NCBI GenBank assembly: GCA_913056345.1
Contig: CAJXMH010000031.1
Location: 1 to 32,661 of the forward strand
DNA length: 32,661 bases
Direction of reading: 5' to 3'
Origin: an uncultured Flavobacteriales bacterium
GTDB taxonomy: Bacteria > Bacteroidota > Bacteroidia > Flavobacteriales_E > Vicingaceae
Shown here: positions 8,816-17,231 of the stretch, piece after piece
Layout of the letters: each line of letters opens with the position of its first letter
How positions within the stretch are numbered: the first letter of the stretch is position 1
The notes under the pieces: generated by a model
Seen by the model: only the letters and a program-made list of their open reading frames with translations
What the model was told of the DNA's origin: nothing
The model's database searches: none
Program-made: the position numbers and the translations under genes

Positions 8816-8890
8816 CGGGATGTAGCTTAGTTCGGTTAAAGTGCTCGTCTGGGGGGCGAGAGATCGGAGGTTCAAATCCTCTCATCCCGA
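8816..8890 (+). tRNA. tRNA-Pro (anticodon GGG)
   Basis: A complete 75-nt cloverleaf can be drawn. The 7-bp acceptor CGGGATG/CATCCCG (8816-8822 with 8883-8889) is perfect. The anticodon stem CTCGT/GCGAG (8844-8848 with 8856-8860) surrounds loop CTGGGGG, with anticodon GGG at 8851-8853. The T-arm GGAGG-TTCAAAT-CCTCT is intact and the discriminator base is A8890. The terminal CCA is not encoded (CAA follows), so it must be added enzymatically. A terminator starts 6 nt downstream. Confidence 0.95.
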
Positions 8891-8925
8891 CAATCAAAAG
8901 CCTGCTTTTTTAAGTGGGCTTTTTT
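8875..8925 (+). repeat. 51-bp direct repeat, copy 1 (tRNA-Pro 3' end plus terminator)
   Basis: Positions 8875-8925 are identical to 9035-9085, base for base. The repeat starts inside the T-arm of tRNA-Pro, covers its last 16 nt, and continues through the terminator. Flanking bases differ (8874 A versus 9034 C; 8926 G versus 9086 A), so 51 bp is the exact length. Confidence 0.95.
8896..8925 (+). terminator. tRNA-Pro terminator
   Basis: AAAAGCCTGC (8896-8905) pairs with GTGGGCTTTT (8914-8923), including two G-U pairs, around an 8-nt loop and is followed by further T's. It lies just after the tRNA. Confidence 0.8.
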
Positions 8926-9034
8926 GCTTTTTTTGAGCTAAGCTTGGCTTAAAGCGAAAGAAAAAGAAAAAAGACCAAAGGGCTACAGCCCAAGGATTTT
9001 GATTGAATCCCCTCCCCAAAGGCAAGCCGAAGGC
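8926..9034. other. 109-bp non-coding segment between the two direct repeats
   Basis: No reading frame or RNA gene is recognised. It holds the palindrome GGGCTACAGCCC (8980-8991) and an A-rich stretch at 8956-8972. It may be the leftover of a deleted insertion or ordinary intergenic repeat DNA. Confidence 0.5.
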
Positions 9035-9085
9035 AATCCTCTCATCCCGACAATCAAAAGCCTGCTTTTTTAAGTGGGCTTTTTT
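9035..9085 (+). repeat. 51-bp direct repeat, copy 2 (tRNA-Pro 3' end relic plus terminator)
   Basis: Exact copy of 8875-8925, offset by 160 bp. It carries the last 16 nt of tRNA-Pro without the rest of the gene, the arrangement left when an element integrates into, or a segment duplicates from, a tRNA 3' end. Confidence 0.95.
9056..9085. terminator. Second terminator copy, also usable by the convergent lipoprotein operon
   Basis: Same hairpin as 8896-8925. Read on the minus strand it lies 14 nt past the stop of the lipoprotein gene and ends in U's, so it probably closes the comM-lipoprotein operon too. Confidence 0.65.
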
Positions 9086-9098
9086 ACGATTTTATTAT

Positions 9099-9659
9099 TT
9101 ATCGGTTAACCAAAAACCTACCATTGGTTAAGGCAATGGTATCATTGGTGTTGTTATTAACCACCTCTGCAAAAAAAGTCCCTCTGATAAAGTTCGCAGT
9201 TACACTATCAATATCTAGCTGACCATTTATCGATTGGTAGCTGCTTGTTTGAGATTGAAAGTAGCCAATAAAAGGGTTAGCGTAGGTAGAATCTTCAGGT
9301 TCATTAAAAAGGGTAATTTGAATCTGACCAGAAACAATCATGTTATCGTTTATGATCTGATACATGCCCAAAGCTTCTTGATAAACGGGATTTGAATAAG
9401 TGCTCGGCACTCCATCTACTTCCACCTCATAATATTCAGCAAGGCTGCTTCCGCCACCACTTCCGCCTCCGTTTCCACTACCGGAACCACTTCCTCCTCT
9501 ACCTGAGCCGGGAGTTGAGCCATCAAAATTCGGTGATTGAAGGCCAACTAACTCTTCATTTGGAGTAAGGGGCTCTTCTTTCGCACAAGCAGCTAGAAAG
9601 ATCAAGCTGCATAGTGAAAGAGAAATTGTGAAAAGGCTATGGCTAATCCTTTGTTTCAT
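9099..9659 (-). CDS. Small lipoprotein with Gly/Ser linker and one DUF6252-like domain
   Basis: Function unknown. From ATG at 9659 it is 186 residues. Residues 1-24 are a lipoprotein signal ending in lipobox LAAC, with C25 as the lipid-bearing residue. A flexible segment of almost only Gly and Ser follows at about residues 50-70, then one beta-rich domain with the C-terminal signature IRGTFFAEV...ALTNGRFLV. The same signature occurs twice in the lipoprotein encoded just upstream, so the two are related. The pattern resembles DUF6252-type Bacteroidetes lipoproteins, from memory. An in-frame ATG at 9695 would overlap the upstream gene and delay the signal peptide, so 9659 is preferred; it is 7 nt after the upstream stop. 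Last gene of the comM operon. Confidence 0.8.
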   Translation of the reverse strand: MKQRISHSLFTISLSLCSLIFLAACAKEEPLTPNEELVGLQSPNFDGSTPGSGRGGSGSGSGNGGGSGGGSSLAEYYEVEVDGVPSTYSNPVYQEALGMYQIINDNMIVSGQIQITLFNEPEDSTYANPFIGYFQSQTSSYQSINGQLDIDSVTANFIRGTFFAEVVNNNTNDTIALTNGRFLVNR

Positions 9660-9666
9660 ACTCGAT

Positions 9667-10548
9667 TTATTGAATGATGGCCTCAAAGGTACCATTTTGA
9701 AAACTTAAACTCTGCCCACCGAAATTTTGAGTGTTAGCATTAAAAGTTCCCCTTACGGTTCTATTTTGAGTGTTGATTTGGGTAATGTTTATGGCACCTG
9801 ACTGGCCAAAATAAGAGTTTTGCATTGCGTTTGCACTGAAGGTGTTGGCATTGTAAATAAAGTTCACCAAGGGATCCGCGATATCGTAGGACTTAACTGA
9901 AATAGACTCGTTGATGGTTATGTTGATACTTATTGTGTCGTTATTGATAGAAGCATTGATCACTTCTCTTGTAGCCCCCATTGCTGTGGTGCTAAAAAAC
10001 TGGCATGCATTTGCATCAAAGACGGTTCCATTGCTTAGGTTGGCCCGCATTTTCCCACTTGGAATCACGGTTATCTTTAAATTGTTGAAGACCCCATCCT
10101 CAATTTGTATGCCTTTATTCTGACCAGCTAAGTATACTGTAGCTTCAAAGGTTCCTGAAATAGTTGAGGCCTGTTGGTCATATTCAGTGATGCTTATAAT
10201 CGCATTATTCTCTCCATTAGAACGTCTGGAAGAATAAAAATCACTGCCATTGCGGTAAACGACACGATTAGTTCCTTGTGCATTACCAATGTAAACCCCC
10301 TCTTCAGGACTATCCGTAACAATAAAAATCTCTTGACTTTCTTTTCTACCAGTTGCTGTTAGTTGACCTTCGCTTCTACCAGAGGTATTTGTTGTTAAAA
10401 AAGGAACGCCATCAATTTCAGCGTAAAAGGGGCGGTTTCGAATGGCTTCAAGATCGGGATTAATAAAATCTTGGGCAGTCAGTGGCTCTGCATCCTCGCA
10501 GGAAACACTTACTAAAACAAGTAAAAGATAGATCAAGTATTTTTTCAT
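9667..10548 (-). CDS. Lipoprotein with two tandem DUF6252-like domains
   Basis: Function unknown; probably anchored in the outer membrane. From ATG at 10548 it is 293 residues, with a signal of 16 residues and lipobox SVSC (C17). Two beta-rich domains follow. The first, about 38-155, starts with FYAEIDGVPF and ends with ISGTFEATV...IEDGVFNNL. The second, about 165-293, ends with VRGTFNANT...FQNGTFEAII. The shared GTF...(D/N)G.F ending suggests internal duplication and kinship with the single-domain lipoprotein downstream. The ATG is 1 nt after the comM stop, so translation is probably coupled. A longer reading from 10575 would need a TTG start and push the signal peptide inward, so it is rejected. 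Confidence 0.8.
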   Translation of the reverse strand: MKKYLIYLLLVLVSVSCEDAEPLTAQDFINPDLEAIRNRPFYAEIDGVPFLTTNTSGRSEGQLTATGRKESQEIFIVTDSPEEGVYIGNAQGTNRVVYRNGSDFYSSRRSNGENNAIISITEYDQQASTISGTFEATVYLAGQNKGIQIEDGVFNNLKITVIPSGKMRANLSNGTVFDANACQFFSTTAMGATREVINASINNDTISINITINESISVKSYDIADPLVNFIYNANTFSANAMQNSYFGQSGAINITQINTQNRTVRGTFNANTQNFGGQSLSFQNGTFEAIIQ

Positions 10549-10549
10549 A

Positions 10550-12088
10550 TCATCCTGCCCACCCTTCTCGGTCAAGGCTCCTGTATTGTATGGCTTCTGC
10601 CAAATGTGCTGTTTCTATATCTGTTGAACCATCTAAATCGGCAATCGTTCTCGAAACTTTTAAAATACGGTCGTAGGCTCTAGCCGACAAACCTAACTTT
10701 TCCATAGCGTTCTTTAACAATTGCTGACCAGCTTCATCTATACGACAAATTTCGCGTAATTGTTTGGAACCCATCATCGCATTGGCATGAATTTCATTTA
10801 ATTCTTCATAACGCTCCTGTTGCACCTCTCTCGCTTTTACCACTCGTTCGCGAATCACTTCGCTTTTTTCAGCTAATCGTTTCTCAGAAAGCTTTTCAAA
10901 ATCAACTGGAGTAACCTCTACATGCAAGTCAATTCGATCTAATAAAGGTCCAGAAATTTTATTCAAATAACGGTGTACCATACCCGGAGCACACATACAT
11001 TCCTTTTCAGGGTGATTGTAATAGCCGCAAGGACAAGGATTCATAGAAGCTACCAACATAAATGAGGCCGGATAATCAACCGTAAACTTAGCGCGAGAAA
11101 TGGTAACCCTGCGCTCTTCCATTGGTTGGCGCATAACCTCTAGAACGGTGCGTTTAAACTCTGGTAATTCGTCCAAAAACAGCACACCATGATGAGCAAG
11201 GGAAATTTCGCCGGGTTGAGGAAAACCTCCTCCACCAACTAAAGCCACATCGCTAATGGTGTGATGTGGGGAACGAAAAGGTCTTGTTGTAATCAATGAG
11301 GTTTCCGTATCCATTCTGCCTGCAACGGAATGAATTTTTGTGGTTTCTAAGGCTTCTTGCAAACTTAAAGGAGGCAAAATAGTAGGCAGGCGCTTGGCAA
11401 GCATGGTTTTTCCTGCTCCCGGAGGACCGATCAAAATTACATTATGACCACCGGCAGCGGCAATTTCAAGGGCTCGCTTAATGTTTTCTTGTCCTTTAAC
11501 ATCCTCAAAGTCAAAATTGGTATTGTTCAGATTCTTGTAGAACTCTTCTCGAATATTGAGGTCAACCGCTTTAAGTGTAGATTCTTCATTAAAAAAGTCG
11601 ATTACTTCTTTAATGTTGCTTACTCCATAAACTTCTAAACCCTCTACTATAGCAGCTTCTCTTGCATTTTGCTCAGGTAAGATCAGGCCTTTAAAACCCT
11701 CTTCTTTTGCCTTTACAGCAATGGGCAAAGCCCCTTTCATGGGCTGCAAACTACCGTCAAGACTCAGCTCACCCATGATCACGAAGTCGTCTAATCGATC
11801 TGCTTTTATTTGTTCAGAAGCAGCTAAAATACCCGTTGCCAAAGTAAGGTCATAAGCTGATCCCTCTTTGCGAATATCAGCGGGTGCCATATTGATCACG
11901 ATCTTTTTACCTGGAATTTTGTAGCCATTATTTTTGAGCGCAGCTTCAATCCGCTGGTGGCTTTCTTTTACCGCGCTATCTGGCAAGCCAACGAGCAAAA
12001 AGTTAATTCCCTGTCCAATATTCACCTCAACGGTAATGGTAATCGCATCAACTCCATAAACCGCACTTCCGTATGTTTTTACAAGCAT
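10550..12088 (-). CDS. comM: ComM/YifB-family Mg-chelatase-like AAA+ ATPase
   Basis: 512 residues, the usual length for this family. In Gram-negatives, ComM is a hexameric helicase that aids branch migration of incoming DNA during natural transformation. The N-terminal Lon-like fold domain spans about 1-170 (start MLVKTYGSAVYGVD). The AAA+ core has Walker A GPPGAGKT at 221-228, Walker B GVLFLDE at 301-307, and an arginine in LLDRID at 385. Two CxC pairs (C352/C354 and C364/C366) form the zinc-like insert seen in the family. The Mg-chelatase C-terminal domain runs to the end. The stop is followed after 1 nt by the lipoprotein ATG. Whether this organism is transformable cannot be told from the window. 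Confidence 0.93.
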   Translation of the reverse strand: MLVKTYGSAVYGVDAITITVEVNIGQGINFLLVGLPDSAVKESHQRIEAALKNNGYKIPGKKIVINMAPADIRKEGSAYDLTLATGILAASEQIKADRLDDFVIMGELSLDGSLQPMKGALPIAVKAKEEGFKGLILPEQNAREAAIVEGLEVYGVSNIKEVIDFFNEESTLKAVDLNIREEFYKNLNNTNFDFEDVKGQENIKRALEIAAAGGHNVILIGPPGAGKTMLAKRLPTILPPLSLQEALETTKIHSVAGRMDTETSLITTRPFRSPHHTISDVALVGGGGFPQPGEISLAHHGVLFLDELPEFKRTVLEVMRQPMEERRVTISRAKFTVDYPASFMLVASMNPCPCGYYNHPEKECMCAPGMVHRYLNKISGPLLDRIDLHVEVTPVDFEKLSEKRLAEKSEVIRERVVKAREVQQERYEELNEIHANAMMGSKQLREICRIDEAGQQLLKNAMEKLGLSARAYDRILKVSRTIADLDGSTDIETAHLAEAIQYRSLDREGWAG

Positions 12089-12105
12089 AGATCAGTGGTT
12101 TTCAT

Positions 12106-12113
12106 TATCTTCG
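12106..12113 (+). promoter_or_regulatory. Possible -7 box for the double TonB-domain gene
   Basis: TATCTTCG has one mismatch to TAnnTTTG. It sits so close to the ATG at 12118 that transcription would begin near it, which favours the second in-frame ATG at 12139 as the real start. Confidence 0.3.
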
Positions 12114-12117
12114 AAAT

Positions 12118-12918
12118 ATGAATAACAATATTACGTTAATGTTTAAATACTTTCTCCTTTTCACTCTGTTGATTTCTGCAGGGATGGTTGAGGCTCAAAA
12201 AGTTGAATTCTACCCTGCTAAACTTTTCCCTGCCAAGCCTTATGGAGGAATGGAGGAATTAGAACGATTGGTAAGTCAACTCATGGTCTACCCTGAGGAG
12301 GCGCGTAAAAAAGAAATCGAGGGAAAGGTTTTCATCCGCTTTAAAGTCGACCCACAAGGTAAAGCACGACAAATCAATATAAGCAGCGGGCTTGACCGTT
12401 CACTTGAAGATGAAGCACTAAGGATCTTCAAACATATCAAATGGCTTACGGCTAAAGAGCAATCTGCTAACGTTGGCGAACTTGATGAGCTCCAAATAGC
12501 GTTTGACCTTAGAAAGTACCGAAGAGTGGTAAAAAAGCGCGGTTATGAAAAGCTGCCTGAGCCAAGCTTACCTACAAGTGATACCTTGATAACCTTCAGC
12601 ATCAACGAGCTGGATGAAGCCCCAAAAATTGCCAATGCGAGCAGCATCAATTCCTTTTTAGCTGAACACTTTAAATACCCTAGCATAGCGCTACAACGTG
12701 GAATTTCAGGTCGTGTAAGCATGGAGTTTGTAGTTGAACCCTTTGGTCAAGCTACTAACATTCAAATTATTAGGTCACTACCCGGTGGTTGCGATGAAGA
12801 GGCCAAACGTTTAGTTCGGAAAATGCGCTGGGAAAGCGGAGTTAAAGATGGAGAAGCTGTTCGTTGTTTATATCGTTATGATCTAAACTTTGTAAATCCA
12901 GGAGGAGAAATTCGCTAA
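12118..12918 (+). CDS. Secreted protein with two TonB C-terminal domains
   Basis: 266 residues from the first ATG, or 259 from the ATG at 12139, which I think likelier because it puts MFKYFLL at the start of the signal peptide. The signal ends at about VEAQ (27). The first TonB_C-type domain is at about 41-112 ([20 protein letters not shown]) and the second at about 170-258 ([20 protein letters not shown]). Both carry the family pattern YPxxAxxxxxxGxVxxxFxV. TonB normally couples the proton-motive force to outer-membrane transporters through an N-terminal membrane anchor and a proline-rich spacer. Here the N-terminus looks cleavable and no Pro-rich spacer exists, so energy transduction is doubtful. 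A periplasmic binding or scaffold role is possible. Its stop overlaps that of gmhA by 4 nt. Confidence 0.82.
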   Translation: MNNNITLMFKYFLLFTLLISAGMVEAQKVEFYPAKLFPAKPYGGMEELERLVSQLMVYPEEARKKEIEGKVFIRFKVDPQGKARQINISSGLDRSLEDEALRIFKHIKWLTAKEQSANVGELDELQIAFDLRKYRRVVKKRGYEKLPEPSLPTSDTLITFSINELDEAPKIANASSINSFLAEHFKYPSIALQRGISGRVSMEFVVEPFGQATNIQIIRSLPGGCDEEAKRLVRKMRWESGVKDGEAVRCLYRYDLNFVNPGGEIR

Positions 12919-13493
12919 AGTCCCATGGAATGCTCTATTCCTTGAATAAGGGTGTGGATCACTTTAATGTGTATTTCTTGTGCCCGATCTGCATAAGTCG
13001 ATTTTGGGGCTCTTATTTCAAGGTCACAAAGGGAGGCCATCTTTCCACCATCCTTCCCGGTGAGTCCAATAATGTGCATCCCTTTTTCTTTTGCTGCCTC
13101 TATGCCCTTTATCACATTGGTTGAATTACCTGAAGTACTAATGGCAAGTAATACATCTCCCGACTGACCAACAGCTTCGATATACCTTGAAAAAACCGCA
13201 TCATAACCATAATCATTGGCGACACAACTCAAGTGCGAAGGATCGGATATGGATAAAGCAGCCAAAGCCTTTCTATTTTCTCTAAAGCGTCCGCTGAGCT
13301 CCTCAGCAAAATGCATTGCATCGCACATTGAACCGCCATTACCACAAGAAATGACTTTGTGGTCAGACCTTAACGAATCAGCTAAAAGTTTGATTGCTTT
13401 TTCAATTTTTTCAAATTGCTGCTGGTCTGCTAAAAACTGATCTAAGACCGTTTGAGCTTCTCGAAAGTTTTCTTTGGGATCGAATGTTTTCAT
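12915..13493 (-). CDS. gmhA: Phosphoheptose (sedoheptulose-7-phosphate) isomerase
   Basis: Converts sedoheptulose 7-phosphate to D-glycero-D-manno-heptose 7-phosphate, the first step of the ADP-heptose route to the LPS core. A single SIS domain of 192 residues, the same length as E. coli GmhA. The phosphate loop is SCGNGGS at 49-55 and a second Ser/Thr-rich loop ISTSGNST is at 118-125. The residues that bind the metal in E. coli GmhA (H61, E65, Q172, H180) are present at the same numbers. It stands alone with its own -7 box. The stop codon overlaps the convergent TonB-domain gene. A generic SIS-family isomerase is the alternative, but the match of metal ligands favours GmhA. Confidence 0.9.
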   Translation of the reverse strand: MKTFDPKENFREAQTVLDQFLADQQQFEKIEKAIKLLADSLRSDHKVISCGNGGSMCDAMHFAEELSGRFRENRKALAALSISDPSHLSCVANDYGYDAVFSRYIEAVGQSGDVLLAISTSGNSTNVIKGIEAAKEKGMHIIGLTGKDGGKMASLCDLEIRAPKSTYADRAQEIHIKVIHTLIQGIEHSMGL

Positions 13494-13510
13494 GAAAATG
13501 GATTCTCAGA

Positions 13511-13518
13511 CAAAAATA
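13511..13518 (-). promoter_or_regulatory. Probable gmhA promoter (-7 box)
   Basis: TATTTTTG on the minus strand is an exact TAnnTTTG match, 17 nt before the gmhA ATG. The same octamer precedes trxB. No obvious -33 TTG is seen. Confidence 0.5.
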
Positions 13519-13581
13519 AAACAAGAATAGAAGAGCATGGTGCATAAAGTATTTTTATTTTAGCCCTAAAGATTTTAACCT

Positions 13582-14010
13582 ATGAAAAAAGTACTCTTTA
13601 GTTTATTGTTGATGGGCAGTATGCAAGTCCTACTTGCTCAAAACGAACCAACTTGTTATCAGAAATATGCAACAGGATTTGAAAAGCTTGGTGCTTTTGA
13701 AGTAAATGACGGAGCCCATGAAGTGGTGGTAAGCATTCGCAAAGGAAGTTATGCTGACTGCTTTGTCGGAAAAGTAAAAGTGATGAACGGTGTTGTTCTA
13801 AAAAACAGCATTCAACTTTCTTACGTAGATGGTAACTACGAAGATTTTGATAGAGAGTACAAATTCGAAGATCCAATCACGGTGATTAACGGCATGTCTA
13901 AAACCATGGTAACCGCAGATGACGAATTAGTTAACGTACTCTTTATAAACAAGATCAAACCGAAGAAAAAAGCACTTAAACGAGCTCCGGAGCCTGACTT
14001 CGACTTTTAA
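13582..14010 (+). CDS. Small secreted protein of unknown function
   Basis: 142 residues, family not recognised. A standard signal peptide (MKKVLFSLLLMGSMQVLLAQ, cleavage about residue 20) predicts export. The mature part has two cysteines (C25 and C60) that could form a disulfide. The middle is beta-rich with many Val/Ile/Lys, and residues 126-142 are a Lys-rich then Asp-rich tail (KPKKKALKR...PDFDF). No lipobox and no T9SS sorting domain are seen. TATTTTAG at 13556-13563 may be a weak -7 box. It ends 4 nt before the convergent dsbD stop with no terminator between. The gmhA promoter faces away from it, so the two are divergently transcribed. Confidence 0.75.
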   Translation: MKKVLFSLLLMGSMQVLLAQNEPTCYQKYATGFEKLGAFEVNDGAHEVVVSIRKGSYADCFVGKVKVMNGVVLKNSIQLSYVDGNYEDFDREYKFEDPITVINGMSKTMVTADDELVNVLFINKIKPKKKALKRAPEPDFDF

Positions 14011-14014
14011 GCCA

Positions 14015-16480
14015 TTATTTGCTAGCGGTTTCTTTTCCTTGCTGGTAGGCATTAATACCACAATCTAAAAACTGCTCATACTCTTCTACATCGGGGGTAT
14101 ATCCCACAGGATTCCCCAGCAATTCTCCTTCAGGACTTAACATTACGTAATAAGGTTGTGAGTTATTGTTGAATACCTGAGTTTGAAAGGTTGCCCATTT
14201 GTTTCCGATGGTCTTGATCTTCTTCTTTTTAAGCTCTTTTCCTGCTTGATACTCAAACACTCCTTGCTGCTCCTCAGGTAATTTCACCTTATCATCAACA
14301 TATAGAGAAACCAAGACAAAGTCTTCCTTCAGCTTCTTTTTAATACGCTCTACGGTCCATACAGACTCTTCCATTTTTCGGCAGTTCACACATGCCCAGC
14401 CGGTAAAATCAATCAGCAAAGGCTTATTCTGTTCTTTCGCTGCAGCCAATCCCTCTTCGAAATCATCATATTCTGCATGGAAAGTTTCTTTTTCGTACCA
14501 AGAATAAAAGGTAGGTGGCGGAAAACCGCTTAATAGGTTATGATTCCAAGGAGAGTTTTTCAAAACACCTGGAGCAATGTAAATGGTAAAAGCTAGTACC
14601 ACTGCTGCAAAACCTATGCGGAAAGGAGAAAGCCTTCCAATAGGCGAATCATGTGGAAACTTGATCAAGCCTAGCAAATAGGCAGTCAGACCGATGCCGA
14701 TAATGGTCCAGATCAAAAAGAATGTTTCACGTTGAATCAATCCCCACTGTTCTACTAGGTCGGCATTGGATAAGAATTTTAGCGCAAGCCCTAACTCTAT
14801 GAAACCAAGCACCACTTTCACTGAGTTGAGCCAGCCACCTGATTGAGGTAGTTTGTTCATCATACTTGGGAAGGTAGCAAAAATGGCAAAAGGCAAACCA
14901 AGAGCCACCCCAAAACCACTCATAGCGGCGGTAATTGGCCATGGTCCGTTTTTAAGTGCATTTCCTAAAACAGTTCCTAAAATTGGCCCTGTGCAAGAGA
15001 AAGAAACTAAAGCTAGTGTTAAGGCCATAAAAAAGATTCCCAATACTCCACCCACCTGAGAAGCAGAGTCAGCCTTATTGGTGAGCTTGCTTGGCAAGGT
15101 AATTTCAAAGTAGCCAAAAAAGGAAATGGCGAAAACCACGAAGACCAGAAAGAAAATAATATTTAACCAAACTGAAGTAGCAACCTCGTTTAAGATTTCC
15201 GGATCAGTATTGAAGTGAAAAGGTATACTGAGAACCGCATAAATAGCGAAAATAAAAAAGCCATAAAGCACTGCTTTACCAACTCCTTTGCTATCTCCAT
15301 CCCCTTTTGTAAAAAAACTTACGGTTAAAGGTATCATTGGAAACACACAAGGCGTTAATAAGGCGATCAAACCTCCAATAAAGCCAAATAAAAAAACCAT
15401 CCATACATTGCTGATCTCCTTCCTTTCTCCACAAGAAGAAACAGGATTATCCAAATCAACCAGTGGCAAAGATGGAATCACTTTACTGACGTCCAAATTG
15501 GCTTTTTGATCAGCTTTATCAAGTGCATTTAAGCCCTTACCGCTTTGTAGATCAAATTCAAATTCAATGATCTCCGGAGGCAAGCACATTTTGTCGTTAC
15601 AGACCATAAACTCTAGCTCACCCTTTACCAACTTTTCTGTGGTCTTAATCTTCTGCTCAAAACTCGCTTGATCTGCAAAATAGTTAAGATCCATTTCAAA
15701 ATTAGGATCATAGTCGGTGATCAACTCACCTGTTTCCTCTACCTCCCCAATCAGTTCGTGCTTGTCCTCTTCAAAGTAAAAGGCAGTAGCAATAGGACCA
15801 TCGTCATTTGGTAGGTGCTGAGAATACAAATGCCAGCCCTCGCCTATAGCCGCTTCAAAAAGCAGCAAATAAGTATTCGCTTCTTCTAGCTTTTCTACTT
15901 GGAAAGACCATCTGACTGCTTGGTCATTCTGCTCATTGCTTGCTTCAGTGGCTTTTAAGTCTGCTTCTTCAGGTTCTACTAGATCGCCAGTCGTCTCCTC
16001 AGGCATTGGTTCAGTTACATTTCCTGTAGCGGGAATGGCAAAAACAAGATCAACATATTCTGGAGGTAGGCATTTTTCTTCATCACAAACCATAAAGTAA
16101 ACCTCAGCCGTAATTTCAAAGGCTTCAGGTGTGCTAGGTTTGATCAATTGAGTAAAGGTCACCTGATCTTTGAAAAAGTTGAGATCCATATCAAAATTAG
16201 GATCGTATTCCGTGATAGCTTCGGGCTCTTTAACGGCACCTAGCAACTCATATTCAGCTCCCTCTGGGAAGGCGAACTCAGTGGCAATCGGGCCATCGTC
16301 ACTCGGTAAGCTTTGTGAATATAGGTGCCAATTTTTTTCAATACTTGCAGTTACTTTCAAGGCAAACTTCCCATCTTGCAATTGCTCAACATTAGTTTCC
16401 CAACTTACGGGATTAAAGACTTGAGCTAATAGAGAAGAACTTAAAAAAACAGCTAGAAGCAAAGAAAAAACACCTTTCAT
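14015..16480 (-). CDS. dsbD: DsbD-like thiol:disulfide reductase with duplicated N-terminal domain
   Basis: Moves electrons from cytoplasmic thioredoxin across the inner membrane to periplasmic proteins. From ATG at 16480 (821 residues), residues 1-20 are a signal peptide. Two copies of the DsbD-alpha-type domain follow: about 21-150 and 190-312. They share WHLYSQxLPxDDGPIAT, YDPNFxMDLN and FMVCxxxxCLPPE, with Cys pairs C132/C137 and C294/C299. The membrane domain has about eight helices from about 357 to 640, with its redox cysteines in [10 protein letters not shown] (C378) and SFSCTGP (C496). The C-terminal thioredoxin domain has CVNC at 697-700. All redox pairs are therefore intact. Most DsbDs have one N-terminal domain. 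The upstream ATG at 16543 would overlap the previous gene and precede the signal peptide. Last gene of the pabB operon. Confidence 0.9.
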   Translation of the reverse strand: MKGVFSLLLAVFLSSSLLAQVFNPVSWETNVEQLQDGKFALKVTASIEKNWHLYSQSLPSDDGPIATEFAFPEGAEYELLGAVKEPEAITEYDPNFDMDLNFFKDQVTFTQLIKPSTPEAFEITAEVYFMVCDEEKCLPPEYVDLVFAIPATGNVTEPMPEETTGDLVEPEEADLKATEASNEQNDQAVRWSFQVEKLEEANTYLLLFEAAIGEGWHLYSQHLPNDDGPIATAFYFEEDKHELIGEVEETGELITDYDPNFEMDLNYFADQASFEQKIKTTEKLVKGELEFMVCNDKMCLPPEIIEFEFDLQSGKGLNALDKADQKANLDVSKVIPSLPLVDLDNPVSSCGERKEISNVWMVFLFGFIGGLIALLTPCVFPMIPLTVSFFTKGDGDSKGVGKAVLYGFFIFAIYAVLSIPFHFNTDPEILNEVATSVWLNIIFFLVFVVFAISFFGYFEITLPSKLTNKADSASQVGGVLGIFFMALTLALVSFSCTGPILGTVLGNALKNGPWPITAAMSGFGVALGLPFAIFATFPSMMNKLPQSGGWLNSVKVVLGFIELGLALKFLSNADLVEQWGLIQRETFFLIWTIIGIGLTAYLLGLIKFPHDSPIGRLSPFRIGFAAVVLAFTIYIAPGVLKNSPWNHNLLSGFPPPTFYSWYEKETFHAEYDDFEEGLAAAKEQNKPLLIDFTGWACVNCRKMEESVWTVERIKKKLKEDFVLVSLYVDDKVKLPEEQQGVFEYQAGKELKKKKIKTIGNKWATFQTQVFNNNSQPYYVMLSPEGELLGNPVGYTPDVEEYEQFLDCGINAYQQGKETASK

Positions 16481-16517
16481 AAAACCCTTTTTTAAATAAT
16501 AGTTACCAAAAGTAACA

Positions 16518-17231
16518 TTATTTCCCCGAGGGATGCAGCTCAATATGGTCTCTTAACTCTTCATTAAGACTTAAACCGAAATGCTTTTTTATGACCCCTA
16601 CAAAAAGATAAAGCAGAGGAGTATCAATGGCTGCCACCAGAACTTTAAATAAAAAGCCGTTGATGAGTAAGTCAGTAAAGCGGTTCCAAGAGATCGCTTC
16701 AAAGAGACACAGCAAGAATAAAACTGCTGCTGTATCAACAAATTGAGAGGTCATGGTGGAGGCATTATTTCTTAGCCAAAGGTGTTTACCTTTTGTCAGG
16801 TTTTTCCAAAAATGGTAAATGCGGATATCGACTAACTGCGCTAACAAATAAGCGATCATAGAAGCAGATACCGCTACTCCTGTGAGTCCAAAAACTTGAT
16901 TGAAAGTCAGGTCATCCACAGGCGACCATGTAGTGGCAGGAACTCCATTGGCGGCCCAAACGATAGCCAAAACAAAAACAGTTGAGAACAATCCTGCAAT
17001 CACTACCTGATTCGCTTTTTTCTTCCCGAAAATTTCAGAAATAATGTCGGTTATCAGAAAAGTGATGGGATAAGGTAGAATGCCCACTGAGATCTCAAAG
17101 GTGTAAAAGCCAAAAAAATTCCAGCTAAAAAATTTTTGAAAGATGAGATTACCGGCAACCAAAGAAGCAATAAACAAGGCTCCTAGCACTAAATATAGCC
17201 GCTCTGCTTGTCTTCTTTTCACTGCCTCCAT
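16518..17231 (-). CDS. yhhQ: Queuosine precursor transporter (YhhQ/DUF165 family)
   Basis: Integral inner-membrane protein of 237 residues. It is expected to import the queuosine precursors queuine or preQ0/preQ1 used for tRNA modification. The family hallmark [20 protein letters not shown] is at about 50-69, followed by KKKAN. A second conserved patch, [15 protein letters not shown], is at about 152-168. Five or six hydrophobic segments cover the length. The start ATG lies inside the last codons of tilS (13-nt overlap), so the two tRNA-modification-related genes are probably co-translated. Which precursor is carried cannot be told from sequence. Confidence 0.9.
   Translation of the reverse strand: MEAVKRRQAERLYLVLGALFIASLVAGNLIFQKFFSWNFFGFYTFEISVGILPYPITFLITDIISEIFGKKKANQVVIAGLFSTVFVLAIVWAANGVPATTWSPVDDLTFNQVFGLTGVAVSASMIAYLLAQLVDIRIYHFWKNLTKGKHLWLRNNASTMTSQFVDTAAVLFLLCLFEAISWNRFTDLLINGFLFKVLVAAIDTPLLYLFVGVIKKHFGLSLNEELRDHIELHPSGK

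Noticed and set aside
8673-8991. CRISPR array
   Set aside because: The palindromes are single and different from each other, with no regular spacers and no cas genes.
8875-9085. Prophage or ICE boundary
   Set aside because: Only 109 bp separate the repeats and no integrase, excisionase or cargo gene is present, so an active element is not supported.
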